From Steinernema hermaphroditum (taxonomy: Eukaryota; Nematoda; Chromadorea; Rhabditida; Steinernematidae), in the NCBI GenBank assembly GCA_030435675.1, contig CM059622.1:15748001-15812000 (forward strand): 64,000 nt of DNA, given 5' to 3'. The position numbers and the translations under genes are program-made. Below are positions 11,577 through 23,800 of the stretch, in pieces. The first letter of the stretch is position 1; every line of letters starts with the position of its first letter. The notes below the pieces were generated by a model. The model was not told the DNA's origin, did not search any database, and saw only the letters and a program-made list of their open reading frames with translations.

Positions 11577-12186
11577 CGGTGAAGTTGTGATCCTCGACTA
11601 TTCATCTGCCTTTTATATCCCGGTCTACATCTGATAGTACGCAATAATGTTTTCACATAAACTGGTTTGGATTTTATTGGCGGTCAGTTTAAAGGCCGTG
11701 TTGCTCATGCACAATTTCCAGTAACTGTCGTCACTCCGCCGAAGAGCAGCATAGTAAAAAAGCAATAAAACGATGGAGTCACAGTTGGAAGTATGCGTTT
11801 CTCAGGCGTGACCAGGGACCTCAATCTGAACAGAGTGTGAAACATCTTCTGATATTCATTTCCCCAGTTTATGGCCCTTAAGCTGTTATAAGTTGCAATT
11901 TTTATTGTTAATCTAGCAGACCAATAGCCTTTTCCCAGACCGCCAGGTGGCTTCGGGAATCTAGCAGGATTGTAGGTGACTTCTACCTCCCCAACATGTT
12001 GATATAGAAGAGTTCGACGAGGGCGTCATTGGGTGCTTGTTTCAAAAGATCAACATCCTACTGATCCTGAACGCTGACTCCTCTTCTTTTCCGGTCTTTT
12101 TGGTGACAACCATCACAGACCTCGCTGAATTTATTACCATTTTATCGCATGTAAATAGACCTATGTTGACAAAACAGGATTTGTTT
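11577..12186. other. Intergenic between collagens 1 and 2
   Basis: Probably the promoter of collagen 1 (a TATA-like TTATAT lies about 35 bp upstream of its ATG) and the 3' flank of collagen 2. No other feature seen. Confidence 0.4.
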
Positions 12187-13570
12187 TTATGCGTGCATGA
12201 CACGTCGCTGCTTGTAGCGATAGCGATATCCACCTTTTCCTCCTCCGCCACCGCCAGCACCCCCTCCAGCTCCGCCACCGGCTCCTCCTCCAGCTCCTCC
12301 ACCGGCTCCTCCTCCTGCTCCTCCACCAGCTCCTCCACCGGCTCCTCCTCCTGCTCCTCCACCAGCTCCTCCACCGGCTCCTCCTCCTGCTCCTCCACCA
12401 GCTCCTCCACCGGCTCCTCCTCCTGCTCCTCCACCAGCTCCTCCACCGGCTCCTCCTCCTGCTCCTCCACCGGCTCCTCCTCCTGCTCCACCTCCAGCTC
12501 CTCCTGCTCCTCCTCCTGCTCCACCTCCAGCTCCTCCTGCTCCTCCTCCTGCTCCTCCACCGACTCCTCCACCGGCTCCTCCACCAGCTCCTCCTCCTGC
12601 TCCACCTCCTCCGCCGCCTCCTCCTTGAGTAGCAGAGCTACCACTAACGGCTGCACTTCTAGGTGGGCAGGGACAGTACTGAGCATCGTGTCCAGGCAGT
12701 CCAGCTCCTCCTGGTTGACCGGGTCCTCCATCCTGTCCAGGCGTTCCGGGATTACCAGGAGCTCCAGGTGGTCCGGCAGGTCCAGCGGGTCCAGGTCCAG
12801 GGGCAGATCCGGGGGCGCCCGCGTTTCCAGGAGGCCCAGGAGGTCCGGGTGGGCCAGCGGGGCCAGGGCTGCTCGTGGAGCGGGTTCCCGGGGCTCCAGG
12901 GTTTCCAGGTGCTCCGTCGCTTCCAGGATTTCCATTTGGCCCGGCGTCTCCAGCCGGTCCTGGAGCTCCAGGTGCACCTGGATTTCCAGGGTTGCCGGGT
13001 TGGCCATCGTTTCCGGGAGGTCCAGGTGGTCCTGCAGGGCCGTCGGGTCCAGCTGGGCCGGGTGGTCCCGCCGGGCACGTAACACAAGATTTTTCGGCGT
13101 GCTGCTCGGCTCCAGGAGTGGCTTGACCGGCGCCTCCATCTTTTCCCTTCTCACCAGGCTGACCGGGTTCTCCGGGCTGTCCGGGTGGTCCGGGTGGGCC
13201 AGCTGGGCATCCACTGGCTTGCTGGGAGCACTGGCAGCCGCCTCCTTGGGTCTGAGTGCCTCCGCTGACTCCGGCGTCATACTGGCGTTTTGATCGGAAA
13301 ATCGAATCGAAGTTGAAGAAGGTGCGTTGGCGGATCGTCTTAGCCTCCATCATTCCAGTCCAGGCATCGTTGGCAAGGACCTGAAAACTGGAGTAACTCT
13401 TGAATAACCCATAAATAAGACACCTTGAACTCTTCCATATCCGACAGAACTTCATCGTACATTTCGTTGATTTCCATGAAGAGGTTTCCCATGACGATAA
13501 GACTGGAAAGGATGACCACTCCGCTACCAGCGGAAGCCACGAAGGCCACTGCCTTGATGCCACCGGCCAT
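12187..13570 (-). CDS. Cuticle collagen 2, long Gly-rich tail
   Basis: Exons 13570-13424 and 13380-12187 (43-bp intron after EEFK) encode 446 aa, longer than the usual 300 or so. The N-terminal anchor is followed by [22 protein letters not shown], furin site RSKR (78-81), [10 protein letters not shown], Gly-X-Y domain 1, CVTCPAG, a long Gly-X-Y domain with short interruptions (TRSTSS), and YCPCPPR. After that come about 140 residues of GGGAGGG-type repeat ending in an aromatic/basic tail ([12 protein letters not shown]). The repeat is what makes the opposite strand open for more than 400 codons. Close relative of collagens 3 and 4, but without their Asn-Tyr tail. Confidence 0.9.
12240..12625. 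repeat. Tandem repeat coding the GGGAGGG tail of collagen 2
   Basis: On the + strand the unit reads GCTCCTCCACC(A/G)GCTCCTCC with near-perfect copies of 33-57 bp. It encodes the glycine-rich C-terminal tail and is likely to vary in length between strains. Confidence 0.8.
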
Positions 13571-14230
13571 GACGACGATGATGCTCAGTCCAAGCACTGA
13601 CTGGCTTATATAGCGCCGATAGAGTTATGGACCGCTGCACATCGAGTGCAAAACATATCCATCAGCGGGATCGCACACATATCCAGCAGGTTTTCCGATT
13701 AGTCGCAACAGGGTGTCGCCTAGCAGCTAATTAGGGAACAAAGGAAACGGCTATAATTTAATCCGTGATTGATTGCTTTTCGCTGCTACTGCAAGCATCG
13801 GAAGCCGCGAAGGAGTTCTGTGGCGTCTTTCAATGGACCATCATAGAGTGGAGTCAGAGAATCGTTGGCTCTGGGCGTCTGCGTTTTTATAATTCGCATA
13901 ATGCAACCCAGAGCCGGGTTACTAGACACTTTGACTTCAGCGCATCGCCGAACTGTGATAAAACTCGAGTACTTTGCCACCTTCACTTTCCACTTTCAGC
14001 GATCGTTCTTGGGTATTTTTACATGGCCCTTCCTGAGATGTAATGTTCCCTTTATCACCAATCCTGAAGGGAATAAGCGCAGGTTGCCTCACTCAAAGGC
14101 GACACCTAGTAAAGTTTTACCCGACCAATTCCTTCCATCGTTAAGGACATAGTGCTAAGATTACTTGTAAAGAACATCACATGGAAGAATGCTGTGTTTA
14201 TTTCTGCGAAAAGACGCTGGTGAAACAAAT
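13571..14230. other. Intergenic between collagens 2 and 3
   Basis: Upstream region of collagen 2 (TATATAG box about 35 bp before its ATG, near 13606) and 3' flank of collagen 3. No further gene seen. Confidence 0.4.
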
Positions 14231-15303
14231 CTAGACCTTGGCCTTGCGGCTCTTGTAGTTTCCACCACCGGCACCTCCTCCGCCACCGGCGCCACCGGCT
14301 CCACCTCCAGCTCCTCCTCTTCCAGCACCACCACCTCCGGCTCCACCACCTCCTCCTCCACCGCCTCCAGCACTAGCTCCGAAACCACTGACTCCGGCGC
14401 TTCTGGGTGGGCAAGGGCAGTACTGAGCGTCGTGTCCAGGTTGTCCGGGTCCTCCAGGCCCTCCAGGTCCTCCATCTTGTCCAGGCGTTCCAGGATTACC
14501 AGGAGCTCCAGGCGGTCCGGCAGGTCCAGCGGGTCCAGGTCCAGGGGCAGATCCAGGGGCGCCCGCGTTTCCAGCAGGTCCAGGAGGTCCGGGCGGGCCA
14601 GCGGGGCCAGGGCTGCTCGTGGAGCGGGTTCCAGGAGCTCCAGGGTTTCCAGGCGGTCCATCGTTTCCGGGATTTCCGTTTGGTCCAGCGTCTCCAGGAG
14701 GTCCTTGAGTGCCGGGTGCACCTGGATTGCCAGGGTTGCCGGGTTGACCATCGTTTCCGGGAGGTCCAGGAGGTCCTGGTGGTCCGTCGGGTCCTCCCGG
14801 GCCGGGTGGTCCAGCCGGACAAGTGATGCATCCTCCACCACCATGACCCTGTTCTCCTTGGGTAGCTTGACCAGCATTGCCGTCCTTTCCTCTTTCTCCA
14901 GGAAGACCGGGTTCTCCGGGCTGCCCGGGTGGTCCAGGCGGGCCAGCCGGGCAGCTACTTGCCTGGCGGGCACATTGGCAGCCGCCTCCTTGACTCTGAG
15001 TGCCGCCGGTCACTCCGGCGTCGTATTGTCTCTTGTGACGGAAGAGCGAGTCGAAGCTGAAGGCGTTTTGGTTGCGAGCCATCATCGCTTTCCAGGCGTC
15101 ATTAGAAAGCACCTAAACAGCCAGGTTGTCCAACCACTTAATAGGCTACCGTATACCTTAAAGTCTTCTATGTCGGCGAGGACTTCGTGGTACATGTCGT
15201 TCACCTCCATGAAGAGGTTTCCGATGACGAACAGACTGATGACGATGGCGACGCCACTGCCGGCGGAGGCCACGAAGGCCGCCGTCTTTACCCCAGAGAA
15301 CAT
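14231..15303 (-). CDS. Cuticle collagen 3 (inverted twin of collagen 4)
   Basis: Exons 15303-15157 and 15112-14231 (44-bp intron after EDFK) encode 342 aa. N-terminal anchor, [22 protein letters not shown], furin site RHKR (74-77), [10 protein letters not shown], Gly-X-Y block, CITCPAG, long Gly-X-Y block, YCPCPPR, then a Gly-rich tail ending [18 protein letters not shown] box lies near 15341. The gene is nearly identical to collagen 4, which is divergently transcribed 509 bp away; the introns match at all 44 bases. The copies differ mostly in the tail, where collagen 4 has extra glycines and a histidine. Confidence 0.93.
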
Positions 15304-15812
15304 CGTTGAAGACGAGGATGCCTTTCTCCGTTCTGCTTTCTACTTATATACTACTCCATTGGTCATGGATGAGTGGCAAACGCGCGAAGCGATCGCTTTC
15401 GGTGATGTGCTGGACTGTTCGAAACAAGATTTATCAGGCCGTTTTCTTATAATGACTGACATTATCTTTGTTTAGAAACAGAAAACGCATAACAAAAAGG
15501 GACAAGCCAGAAAAGGCGCCAGTTTACACTTTATTCTTACAGCTTAAAGCCAAGTAATGTCTCAGGCTGCCACTGATTTCATCATCTGCTTTCATCACAC
15601 GTTGCCTTTGTTTTCGCCTCTGTTTCGGTCGCAACAGATTAGATCCAGTTTCCACTATGATCAGAATGAAAGTAGTGACGTCGTCAACAACCGTTTCGTG
15701 CGGAAAGAAGTCACTGTCTGCTATGTTTTCGAAGTAGCAAGAAGTGGACCGTAACCGGTAGACTGATATAAAAGGAAAGGAAAAACAACAGAAGGCATCC
15801 TCGTCTTCAACG
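15304..15812. promoter_or_regulatory. Divergent promoter region of collagens 3 and 4
   Basis: A 509-bp spacer between two start codons that face away from each other. The two genes share only about 21 bp directly upstream of ATG (GCATCCTCGTCTTCAACG). Beyond that they differ: collagen 3 has TATATAAG near 15341, collagen 4 has GATATAAAAGG near 15765. The twins may therefore be controlled differently despite near-identical coding parts. Confidence 0.6.
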
Positions 15813-16909
15813 ATGTTCTCTGGGGTAAAGACGGCGGCCTTCGTGGCCTCCGCCGGCAGTGGCGTCGCCATCGTCATCAGTCTGTTCGTCATCGGAAACC
15901 TCTTCATGGAGGTGAACGACATGTACCACGAAGTCCTCGCCGACATAGAAGACTTTAAGGTATACGGTAGCCTATTAAGTGGTTGGACAACCTGGCTGTT
16001 TAGGTGCTTTCTAATGACGCCTGGAAAGCGATGATGGCTCGCAACCGAAACGCCTTCAGCTTCGACTCGCTCTTCCGTCACAAGAGACAGTACGACGCCG
16101 GAGTGACCGGAGGCACTCAGAGCCAAGGAGGCGGCTGCCAATGTGCCCGCCAGGCAAGTAGCTGCCCGGCTGGCCCGCCTGGACCTCCCGGACAGCCCGG
16201 AGAACCCGGTCTTCCTGGAGAAAGAGGAAAGGACGGCAACGCTGGTCAAGCCACCCAAGGAGAGCAGGGTCATGGTGGTGGAGGATGCATCACCTGCCCG
16301 GCAGGACCACCCGGCCCGGGAGGACCCGATGGACCACCAGGACCCCCTGGACCTCCCGGAAACGATGGCCAACCCGGCAACCCTGGCAATCCAGGTGCAC
16401 CCGGCACTCAAGGACCTCCTGGAGACGCTGGACCGAACGGAAATCCTGGAAACGACGGACCACCTGGAAACCCTGGAGCTCCTGGAACCCGCTCCACGAG
16501 CAGCCCTGGCCCCGCTGGCCCGCCCGGACCTCCTGGACCTGCTGGAAACGCGGGCGCCCCTGGATCAGCCCCTGGACCTGGACCCGCTGGACCAGCCGGA
16601 CCACCGGGCGCTCCTGGTAATCCCGGAACACCTGGACAGGATGGAGGACCCGGTCAACCTGGAGGACCCGGACAGCCTGGACACGACGCTCAGTACTGCC
16701 CTTGCCCACCGAGAAGCGCCGGAGTCAGTGGTTTCGGAGCGAGCGCTGGAGGCGGTGGAGGAGGAGGTGGTGGAGCCGGAGGTGGTGGTGCTGGAGGAGG
16801 AGGAGCTGGAGGTGGAGCCGGTGGCGCCGGTGGAGGTGGACATGGCGGCGGTGGCGGAGGAGGCGCCGGTGGCGGAAACTACAAACAGAGAAAGGCCGCA
16901 AAGGTCTAA
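15813..16909 (+). CDS. Cuticle collagen 4 (inverted twin of collagen 3)
   Basis: Exons 15813-15959 and 16004-16909 encode 350 aa. Exon 1 and the 44-bp intron match collagen 3 exactly as far as I can read, and exon 2 differs at scattered sites. Features: anchor, [18 protein letters not shown] cleavage site, [17 protein letters not shown], long Gly-X-Y domain, YCPCPPR and a Gly-rich tail ending [10 protein letters not shown]. An AATAAA signal lies about 27 bp after the stop. Its neighbour downstream, the aspartic protease, faces it tail to tail. Confidence 0.93.
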
Positions 16910-17119
16910 TCTTTCCTTGTCCTCCAAATTTCTTGAAAATAAAGCAAGTTCACGATCTCTTTTTGGCTAAGGGAATACTCGGTGAAGTGGTTTGGTGAAC
17001 ATGATTCTGCGATACGATGGAACATTAGGGTCGTCGAGTTACGCATAGTTTTAATCCGAACCGATGTCCACAAAACTTCAATCGAAGTTGCTATTACAAT
17101 CATCAATAATATCGGTAGT

Positions 17120-18442
17120 TTAAAGAGCCTTGGCAAATCCAACGCGCTGCTTTGCGTAGTCGAAGACGTTGCAGTACTCCTTGATGAACGGTGTGCCGAG
17201 CACGATTTGCGGTCCAAATCCGGCTGAGTCCAATCGCTTGAAGCTTAGGCGGCACTGGTTGTTGTTGTATGTAGGGCGGACATAGTTATCTTTGCTGATG
17301 GTGTAGTCCTTGTCACCAATGGTAAGATGGATCTCGGGGAAGACGGCGGAGCAGTCGGCGAAGTATCCTTCTTCGCCCCACTTGGCGGTTCCCCACTCGA
17401 CGCCGGCTGCGCGAGCCAGTCCGTCAACAAGGTCGACAGGGCCTCCGATGAATCCGGCTCCCGTATCGGTGGTGGTCGTGTACTCGTTGTTGTTGTGGTA
17501 GTTGCCGGAGCGGACGTTCTTGATGTTGAAATTGAAGTTTTCGTAGTCGATTACAGGGCCACAGTTGGTCGTGTCGAGGCCTCCGAAAGTGAACGTTCCA
17601 CCGGGATGGCCGTTCCACTCGACGTTAGCGTTCTTCAAGTACGCCGTGATGACAGGCTCATCTAGAGCCTGCTGCTCGATGATGTTCTTGATGACCGGAG
17701 AGTCGGCGGACAGTCCAAGGATACCGTATCCCGACCACCACTGTCCACTGACAGACGCCAGCCTGGTCGCCAGGCCAAAGGTGGTGTCCACAATCGTCAG
17801 CTTTTCGGCGTTCTGGTTTCCGATGGACAGGGTGTCGGTGCCGAAGATGCCGGACACACGGACTCCCATGCGTGTGAAGCTGAAGCTGCCACTGACGGGC
17901 TTGAACGTGGTGGACTTGGAGCTGTCGAAGCGGGTCATGTGGAGGCATTGCGAGCAGCAGCGCGCTTCACAGCGCTCTCGGCACCAGGCTAAAGTGGATT
18001 AAATCAGATAATATGACACTTTTGTCCACATCTTACGGGTAGAATAGCAAGAGTCGGGGCATTCATCCGGCTTGAATTGACCCTTTCCGCATCTCTCGTC
18101 GACAACCCAAGTGGTGGCGGAGCCAGTGTCGAAGTACACGCTGATGATTTTGTTCTGCGACCCGACGGTGATGTTTCCTTGGTACTCAATGTCGTCGTAG
18201 CTGTTGACCGGGACGGAGCCTCCTTTGGCGACAAGGCGGGACTCCTCTGCCTGCTGCAGGTACTTGGCGAACAGACCTGAACAATCTCAGGCTGAACCGT
18301 TAAGCCACTTACCCAAATCCTTACCTTTTCTGATCATTCTCTCTTTTCCGCTCTCGACGCGGGTCAGGTGAACCTGATGGACAGCGCAGAAGGCGACGTC
18401 CAGAAGGACGAGGGCCAGAAGAATGCTCATGGTAGTCTTCAT
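17120..18442 (-). CDS. Secreted pepsin-like aspartic protease (family A1)
   Basis: Exons 18442-18325, 18276-18037 and 17988-17120 encode about 408 aa. A signal peptide (MKTTMSILLALVLLDVAFCA) and short propeptide lead into the N-lobe with active site FDTGSATTWVV (Asp89) and the C-lobe with TTTDTGAGFIGGP (Asp294). Both catalytic aspartates are present. Two things are odd. Between the first active site and the rest of the N-lobe is an insert with eight cysteines in about 40 residues (ERC...DEC..SC...WC..RC..RCC..C). The usual flap motif with Tyr (YGSG-like) is missing; the region reads FTRMGVRVSG. Two donor sites 12 bp apart (18324 and 18312) keep frame, so a four-residue variant is possible. 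Likely gut or extracellular protease. Confidence 0.87.
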
Positions 18443-19655
18443 TGGAGAGACGACTTGAGTGATGACTTTGTGAGTCTACCGACTACCTTTTATAAGATGA
18501 ATTGTGGCCTTATCATTGTCACGAAGTCACAAAGACACACCGCCGAGGCGTGTCTTTGGCAACTGCACGTCCACTTTTTATGATAGTGCCGTCTGATGCT
18601 ATCGTTGATTAGAGATTCAATTGTACAAATGATGCTGATGGTGGAAAGTTCCGCCAGATAAGTATAGAGACGCCTTGTTCATGGTGTTTGTGAGAAAAAT
18701 GTCTCTGTAGTTTCACTGGTCCGATCAGAGTATCACCGAAATAGACGTCGAACTTCAAATACGTGACGGACAGCTCGAGGGTGAAAATATGGTTGTGAGC
18801 TTTGCGCTCTATTCTACTTAGACGATTCGTGGCTTGAGTGCTATATTTGACTGATAATTAGACATGCTCTATGTTCCAATTTCATCAAAAATATTTGATT
18901 TAGAGCACTTGGTCGCTCCGATGTTGTAAATCCATTCCGATAATTCAATAGTTCAGTAGTTCCACTATGTGATGTCCAATCTCGTAACCCATTTTGCCTG
19001 CAGAATCCGATTCTATTTCATTCGTCAAACCTTAGAGAGAACGAGTGAATATCCCAACTGATCCCCACCGATACAATAAAGGTCTCTCGAACTTTATTCA
19101 AGGGGACAAATTGGTCACTTTACTGTCGTTGGCACACACGACCTTTTGCGTTCTAGTTCACCGTGTAAAAAAATCAAATGTGGGTGACCCCGACGAGTCC
19201 GCCGACACGCCATTCAGCTACCCAAGCGGCAATGAACAGAGTCGCATCTTGAGCATTTTTGGAACGGCCAACAGAGCAGGCATGGACAGTATCAAGCAAT
19301 CAAGGAGCTCACTTCTGGGTAGATATCCATTTCAGTGCATAGCTAAATGGCTGGTCTATGATGTCGCTAGCTGCAGTTGTTTACTTCGTCTCATTGTAAC
19401 TTTTACGTCCGGTCGAAGGTCTCTACTCACAGACGCAAACCCTTTTTGTGCACGTCGTCTGGTGCGTCTTATCTTGGGAGCGCGACTATGCCACATGTCG
19501 AAAGAACCCAAAAGAAACGCTCTTTGGGTTTTATTATCGCCAAAGTCGCAAAGCGGATCATGGAGATCACGTTTCTAGATCAAGAGTTTAGCATTAATTT
19601 GATCAAATTGAATTGTTACGAAGATATTCTCAGTTTGATAATCTAAATCCAGTTA
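18443..19655. other. Intergenic
   Basis: Upstream of the protease, with a TATAAAAGG box near 18488 on the minus strand. The open frame at about 19.05-19.58 kb has no recognisable domain and unremarkable composition, so I do not call it. Confidence 0.4.
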
Positions 19656-20148
19656 GACTCTCATTCGTGTCACGGTGGCGAGCGGTCGATCCCTCCGGTC
19701 GCTCTCTGAGTGTCTGGTTGGCCAGATGGCAAACCCCGTGGCAGTTGTGACTGTTCCGGCTTCCAGAGGGAATTGGGACACCCGGAAGCCGTAGTCCCAC
19801 CACCGCTGACAACAAGATGTGCGACGCCAGGAATCCGACGCCCGACGCTGCGTGAGATGTCATCTCGAAGGTCGCCGACGCTCTGAGGACCAGCGAAGAC
19901 GCAACTCCCGGACTGCGGACCATCAGATGCAAGCTCAGAAGCGTCCGCTGTGCCGCAAACGATATTCCGCTGCCGCAGCTGAAGATTTGCCGATTCCCAG
20001 ATGCCCATTGAAGTGCGCTGTCTACGACCGGTTCGACATCTACGCCGCGCCAGGGATGAAGTCGTCTGCCAGACATCCTCTGTTTGTCTATTTTCGGTGT
20101 CGCGCAAGGCATAATGCCTTTGATTCGCGAAATAAAGTCGTAAAGTCG
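19656..20148 (+). mobile_element. SINE-like retroposon, copy 1
   Basis: A 493-bp element flanked by a perfect 12-bp target-site duplication, TAAATCCAGTTA (19644-19655 and 20149-20160). It ends in a short tandem tail AAAGTCGTAAAGTCG. Copy 2 lies at 56678-57176 in the same orientation with its own duplication. The first 45 or so bases (GACTCTCATTCGTG..CGGTGGCGAGCGGTCG) resemble the 5' end of the RTE element at 20850, which suggests it is mobilised by that LINE. It has no credible protein. Confidence 0.78.
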
Positions 20149-20849
20149 TAAATCCAGTTAAGGTCCAATTACACATCTAGATGGGACATAGGTTTGCTCT
20201 GGGTTCAAGGTGTGAGCCTGAAAGAAAACTTACTTGCACCATCGATTCATCCTCTTTACGTATGTTACGAACTATAAGTTAGCTTATCTCTGTATGACCG
20301 TTCATTCCTCTGCCGTTCGCCTCATCTTCATGGCCGTCCTACGGAAACATGCTTCCGATCGGTAGGTCATTGTTGGTATGACCTTTCGACTGAACCGACG
20401 ACCTCTTTTTATGCACGTTTTCTCACACGACTCTACTTCTTATCATCGTCGTCTACTCTGTTCATAATGTGTCGGGCGAGAGATCAATTGATTACTATAT
20501 TGAGTCTGCTCACGCATCCGGATTCCATGCGTTGTATGCACATCGTTGATGTCAGCGGTGGTGGGACTACGGTTTCCGGGTGTCCCAATTCCCTCTGGAA
20601 GCCGGAGCGCTCACAACTACCACATAGTTTACCGTCTGACCAACCAGACACTCAGAGAGCGAATGAGGGCATCTTGTTGGCAGGACTTCGGTTTGCGGGT
20701 GTTTCCTTGTCAATCTCTTGTTCACAATTGTTACAGAGTCTGCTATCAGATAAATGATCAGATGCGAGGACGTGCCAGTTGCAGAATTTTTTGGGATAAC
20801 ATTGAAGTGAGCAGTCACGTGAATGTTTCATTCCCGTAAACATGTGCTG
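20149..20849. other. Intergenic between SINE-like copy 1 and the RTE element
   Basis: Besides the inverted SINE-like fragment at 20553-20665, nothing recognisable is seen. Confidence 0.4.
20553..20665 (-). mobile_element. Truncated inverted fragment of the SINE-like element
   Basis: This segment is the reverse complement of about 19700-19810 of the SINE-like copy (shared GGGACACCCGGAA..CCGTAGTCCCACCACCGCTG in inverse). It has no tail of its own. Confidence 0.65.
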
Positions 20850-23800
20850 GAGTCTCGTTTGTGTAGCGGTGGAGAGCGGTCGGTTATCCCCCTCTCCTCT
20901 GGGTTTTGAGCGGTCGGTCATCCCCCTCAGCCCCCACTGCCAGCGGACCCCGTGACCCAGAAGCTTTGGAACAGCAGGGGCACGTATGTTCCAACCCTCC
21001 AACGTTGGCCGTCTCTCAATTGGAACGCTCAACGTGCGCCGACTCGCGTCAAGTGAACGTCTACTGGAGCTGCAAGAAGAACTCGAAGGGATCAACATTG
21101 ATGTCGTCGCACTGACCGAACTACGATGGAGAGGAACTGGATCGTTGCAGCTGAGTGACTCTGGCTTCTGCTTCTATCACGCAGGACCAGAGAGCAGTGA
21201 AGATGTCTCCGGAACCGGTTTCCTGGTCAGTAGCCGAATGAAGCCCTTCGTGGAAGCCTTCCGCCCAGTATCGCCACGAATCTCCGCGCTGGACCTGAAG
21301 TTTGGCCGGCAATTACTACGCCTGTTCGCCGTGTATGCACCACCAACCTCAGCCACGCGTGACGATGAAGAAGATGAATACGACAGCCTCTTGGAGACGC
21401 TCCGTTCAGAGCTACGGGCTGCTAGTATGTCTGGACAAAGGGGTGCTAGCAGTACCTTACGGGATGCAATCGCGCCAAGATTGCGGGTGTATCCCGCTCT
21501 GCTCGGAGACTTCAATGCGAAGATCGGAAGAAAAGAAGAAGATGACGAGGAAGCAGTCGGGAACTTCGGATACGGCGACCGGAACGTCCGTGGGCAGCAA
21601 CTTCTGGATTTCTGCGAAGAAAACCATCTACGAGCGGTCAACACGTTCTTCAAGGCGAGGCCAGGCAGGAAATGGACATGGATTTCACCAAATGGGCACA
21701 CGAAGAACTGCATCGACTTCGTGCTCGCTTCCAGGCTCATTCGGTTCCAATCTGCGACCGTCCTTGGCTCTTGTATTTCAAGTTCGGACCATCGCCTCGT
21801 ACGTGCAGTGATCCAGACGCCCAAACGTGAAGTGATGCGGCATGAAGATCGGACGCTGAAGAAGAAATATCGATTAAATCGGGATCTCTTCCGGATGGCA
21901 CTCACCACCATGACGCCATGTGCAAACCAGCAAGATTCTCCAGAAGATTACGCAAATCTGGTCGCACAAGTCCAGTCTGCCGCAGAATTCGCCCGGGAAC
22001 CAGAAGAGAAGTCGCCGCGACTATCAGAAGAAACGAAGCGACTCTTCGCACAACGTCGTCACCTGAAATATCGCAGATCAACAGCCGCAGAACGGATCGC
22101 CCTTACCGAACTCAACAAACTGATTCGGCGGGAGATAAGGAAAGATCTCGTGAAACACCACCAAAGGCTTGTCGAAGAAGCGATTCGAAGGAACCGAGGA
22201 CTGCGACATGTGAGAAGAGAAGCTGCAATCGGAAGAAGAAGGTTAACAAGACTCCGTGACGCCGACGGCAACTTGTGTTCGACGACAACGCAACTGAAAC
22301 GGACGGTAAAAGCATTCTACGAAGCGCTTTATTCCTCCACAGTCGACGTTCAATATGAAGAACACGAGGCGCAGGAAGAATGTCCGGATCTGTTGATAAG
22401 TGAAGTCGGAGAAGCTCTGAAGACGATGCGGAATGGAACGGCTCCTGGAATCGACAAGATTACAGTCGAAATGTTGAAAACAGGAAGTCATGTGCTGTTA
22501 CCGTGGTTAACGAAGCTCTTCAACATGTGCCTTCGAACTTGTTCGATCCCGCAGAAGATGGCCGACTCGTCGACGATTCTGCTCCACAAGAAAGGTGATC
22601 CACTGGAACTCAAGAATTACCGGCCGATCTCACTTCTCTCCGCAATCTACAAGCTACTCACAAAAGTGCTTACCAAGCGGATTGAAAGGATACTGGATGC
22701 GGCGCAACCAGTGGAACAGGCGGGCTTCCGGAAGAACTTCTCGACGATCGACCACCTACAAGCAATCAATCAGCTAGTAGAACGTTCGCGAGAATACCGA
22801 CTCCCGCTCTTCATCGTCTTCGTGGATTACGAAAAGGCTTTCGACACTGTAGAGCTGAATGCAGTTTGGAGCGCAGTGCAGCAGCAAGGAGTTCCGGGGC
22901 AGATTACCAAGCTCCTGCAAAAGATATATCAAGAAGCCACGTCGCTGGTGAACATCAACGACGAACCTGTGCCAATTGAAATCAGACGCGGAGTACGACA
23001 AGGCGACACAATCAGCCCCAAACTGTTTACTGCAACACTGGAACATGTCTTCCGGCACCTGCAATGGGAAGAAGTCGGTATAAACATCAACGGAAGCCGT
23101 CTATCAAACTTACGGTTCGCCGACGACATCGCACTCATCGCAGAAACGGCCGAAGATCTCCAGAAGATGATGGATGAATTGAACGAAGCATCGCAGCGAG
23201 TTGGACTGAAGATAAACGCAAATAAAACCAAGCTGATGTCAACGGAACCTACGTCGATCCTGCTGAACGGAAGTGAAGTAGAACGTGTGGAATCCTTCGT
23301 CTACTTGGGTCAAGAAGTCCGGCTTGTTCGCGACCATGGAAAAGAAATGAGCCGAAGAATCTGCAGTGGATGGAATGTTTTCAAACAGTACAAGCAGTTC
23401 CTTACCAATCCGACCGTCGAGATGAGATGGAAGCGGCGCCTGTTCAACATGTGCGTCCTTCCAGCGATGCTGTACGGAGCGGAGACGTGGGCGCTGACGA
23501 AGTCCGCCTGCAAGAGGCTTGCGACCGCACAGCGAAAGATGGAGCGGCGAATGGTCGGCGTTCGTCTCGTAGACAAGAAGACGAACGATTGGCTGCGCGG
23601 AGTGACGAAGATATCTGACGTGGCGGAATCTGCAAAGAAGAGAAAGATGAAATACGCGTGGAAACTCGCAAATGAAGCCGAAGAAAAGTGGTCGAAACGC
23701 CTGACTGACTGGAGGCCAATCGTTTCGAGACCACTCGGACGACCCAGAACAAGATGGCGAGACGACATCCGAAAAGCGCTGAGGACACAAGCGTGGCAGA

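Noticed and set aside
12240..12625. CRISPR-like array
   Set aside because: Irregular tandem codon repeat in a eukaryotic collagen; no constant repeat with unique spacers.
12037..13293. Open frame of more than 400 codons opposite collagen 2, and similar ones opposite collagens 3, 4 and 6
   Set aside because: Ser/Arg-rich or Leu/Glu/Val-rich low-complexity products that mirror the GGN-CCN repeat. They lack starts, domains and splice logic, whereas the collagen frame explains the sequence.
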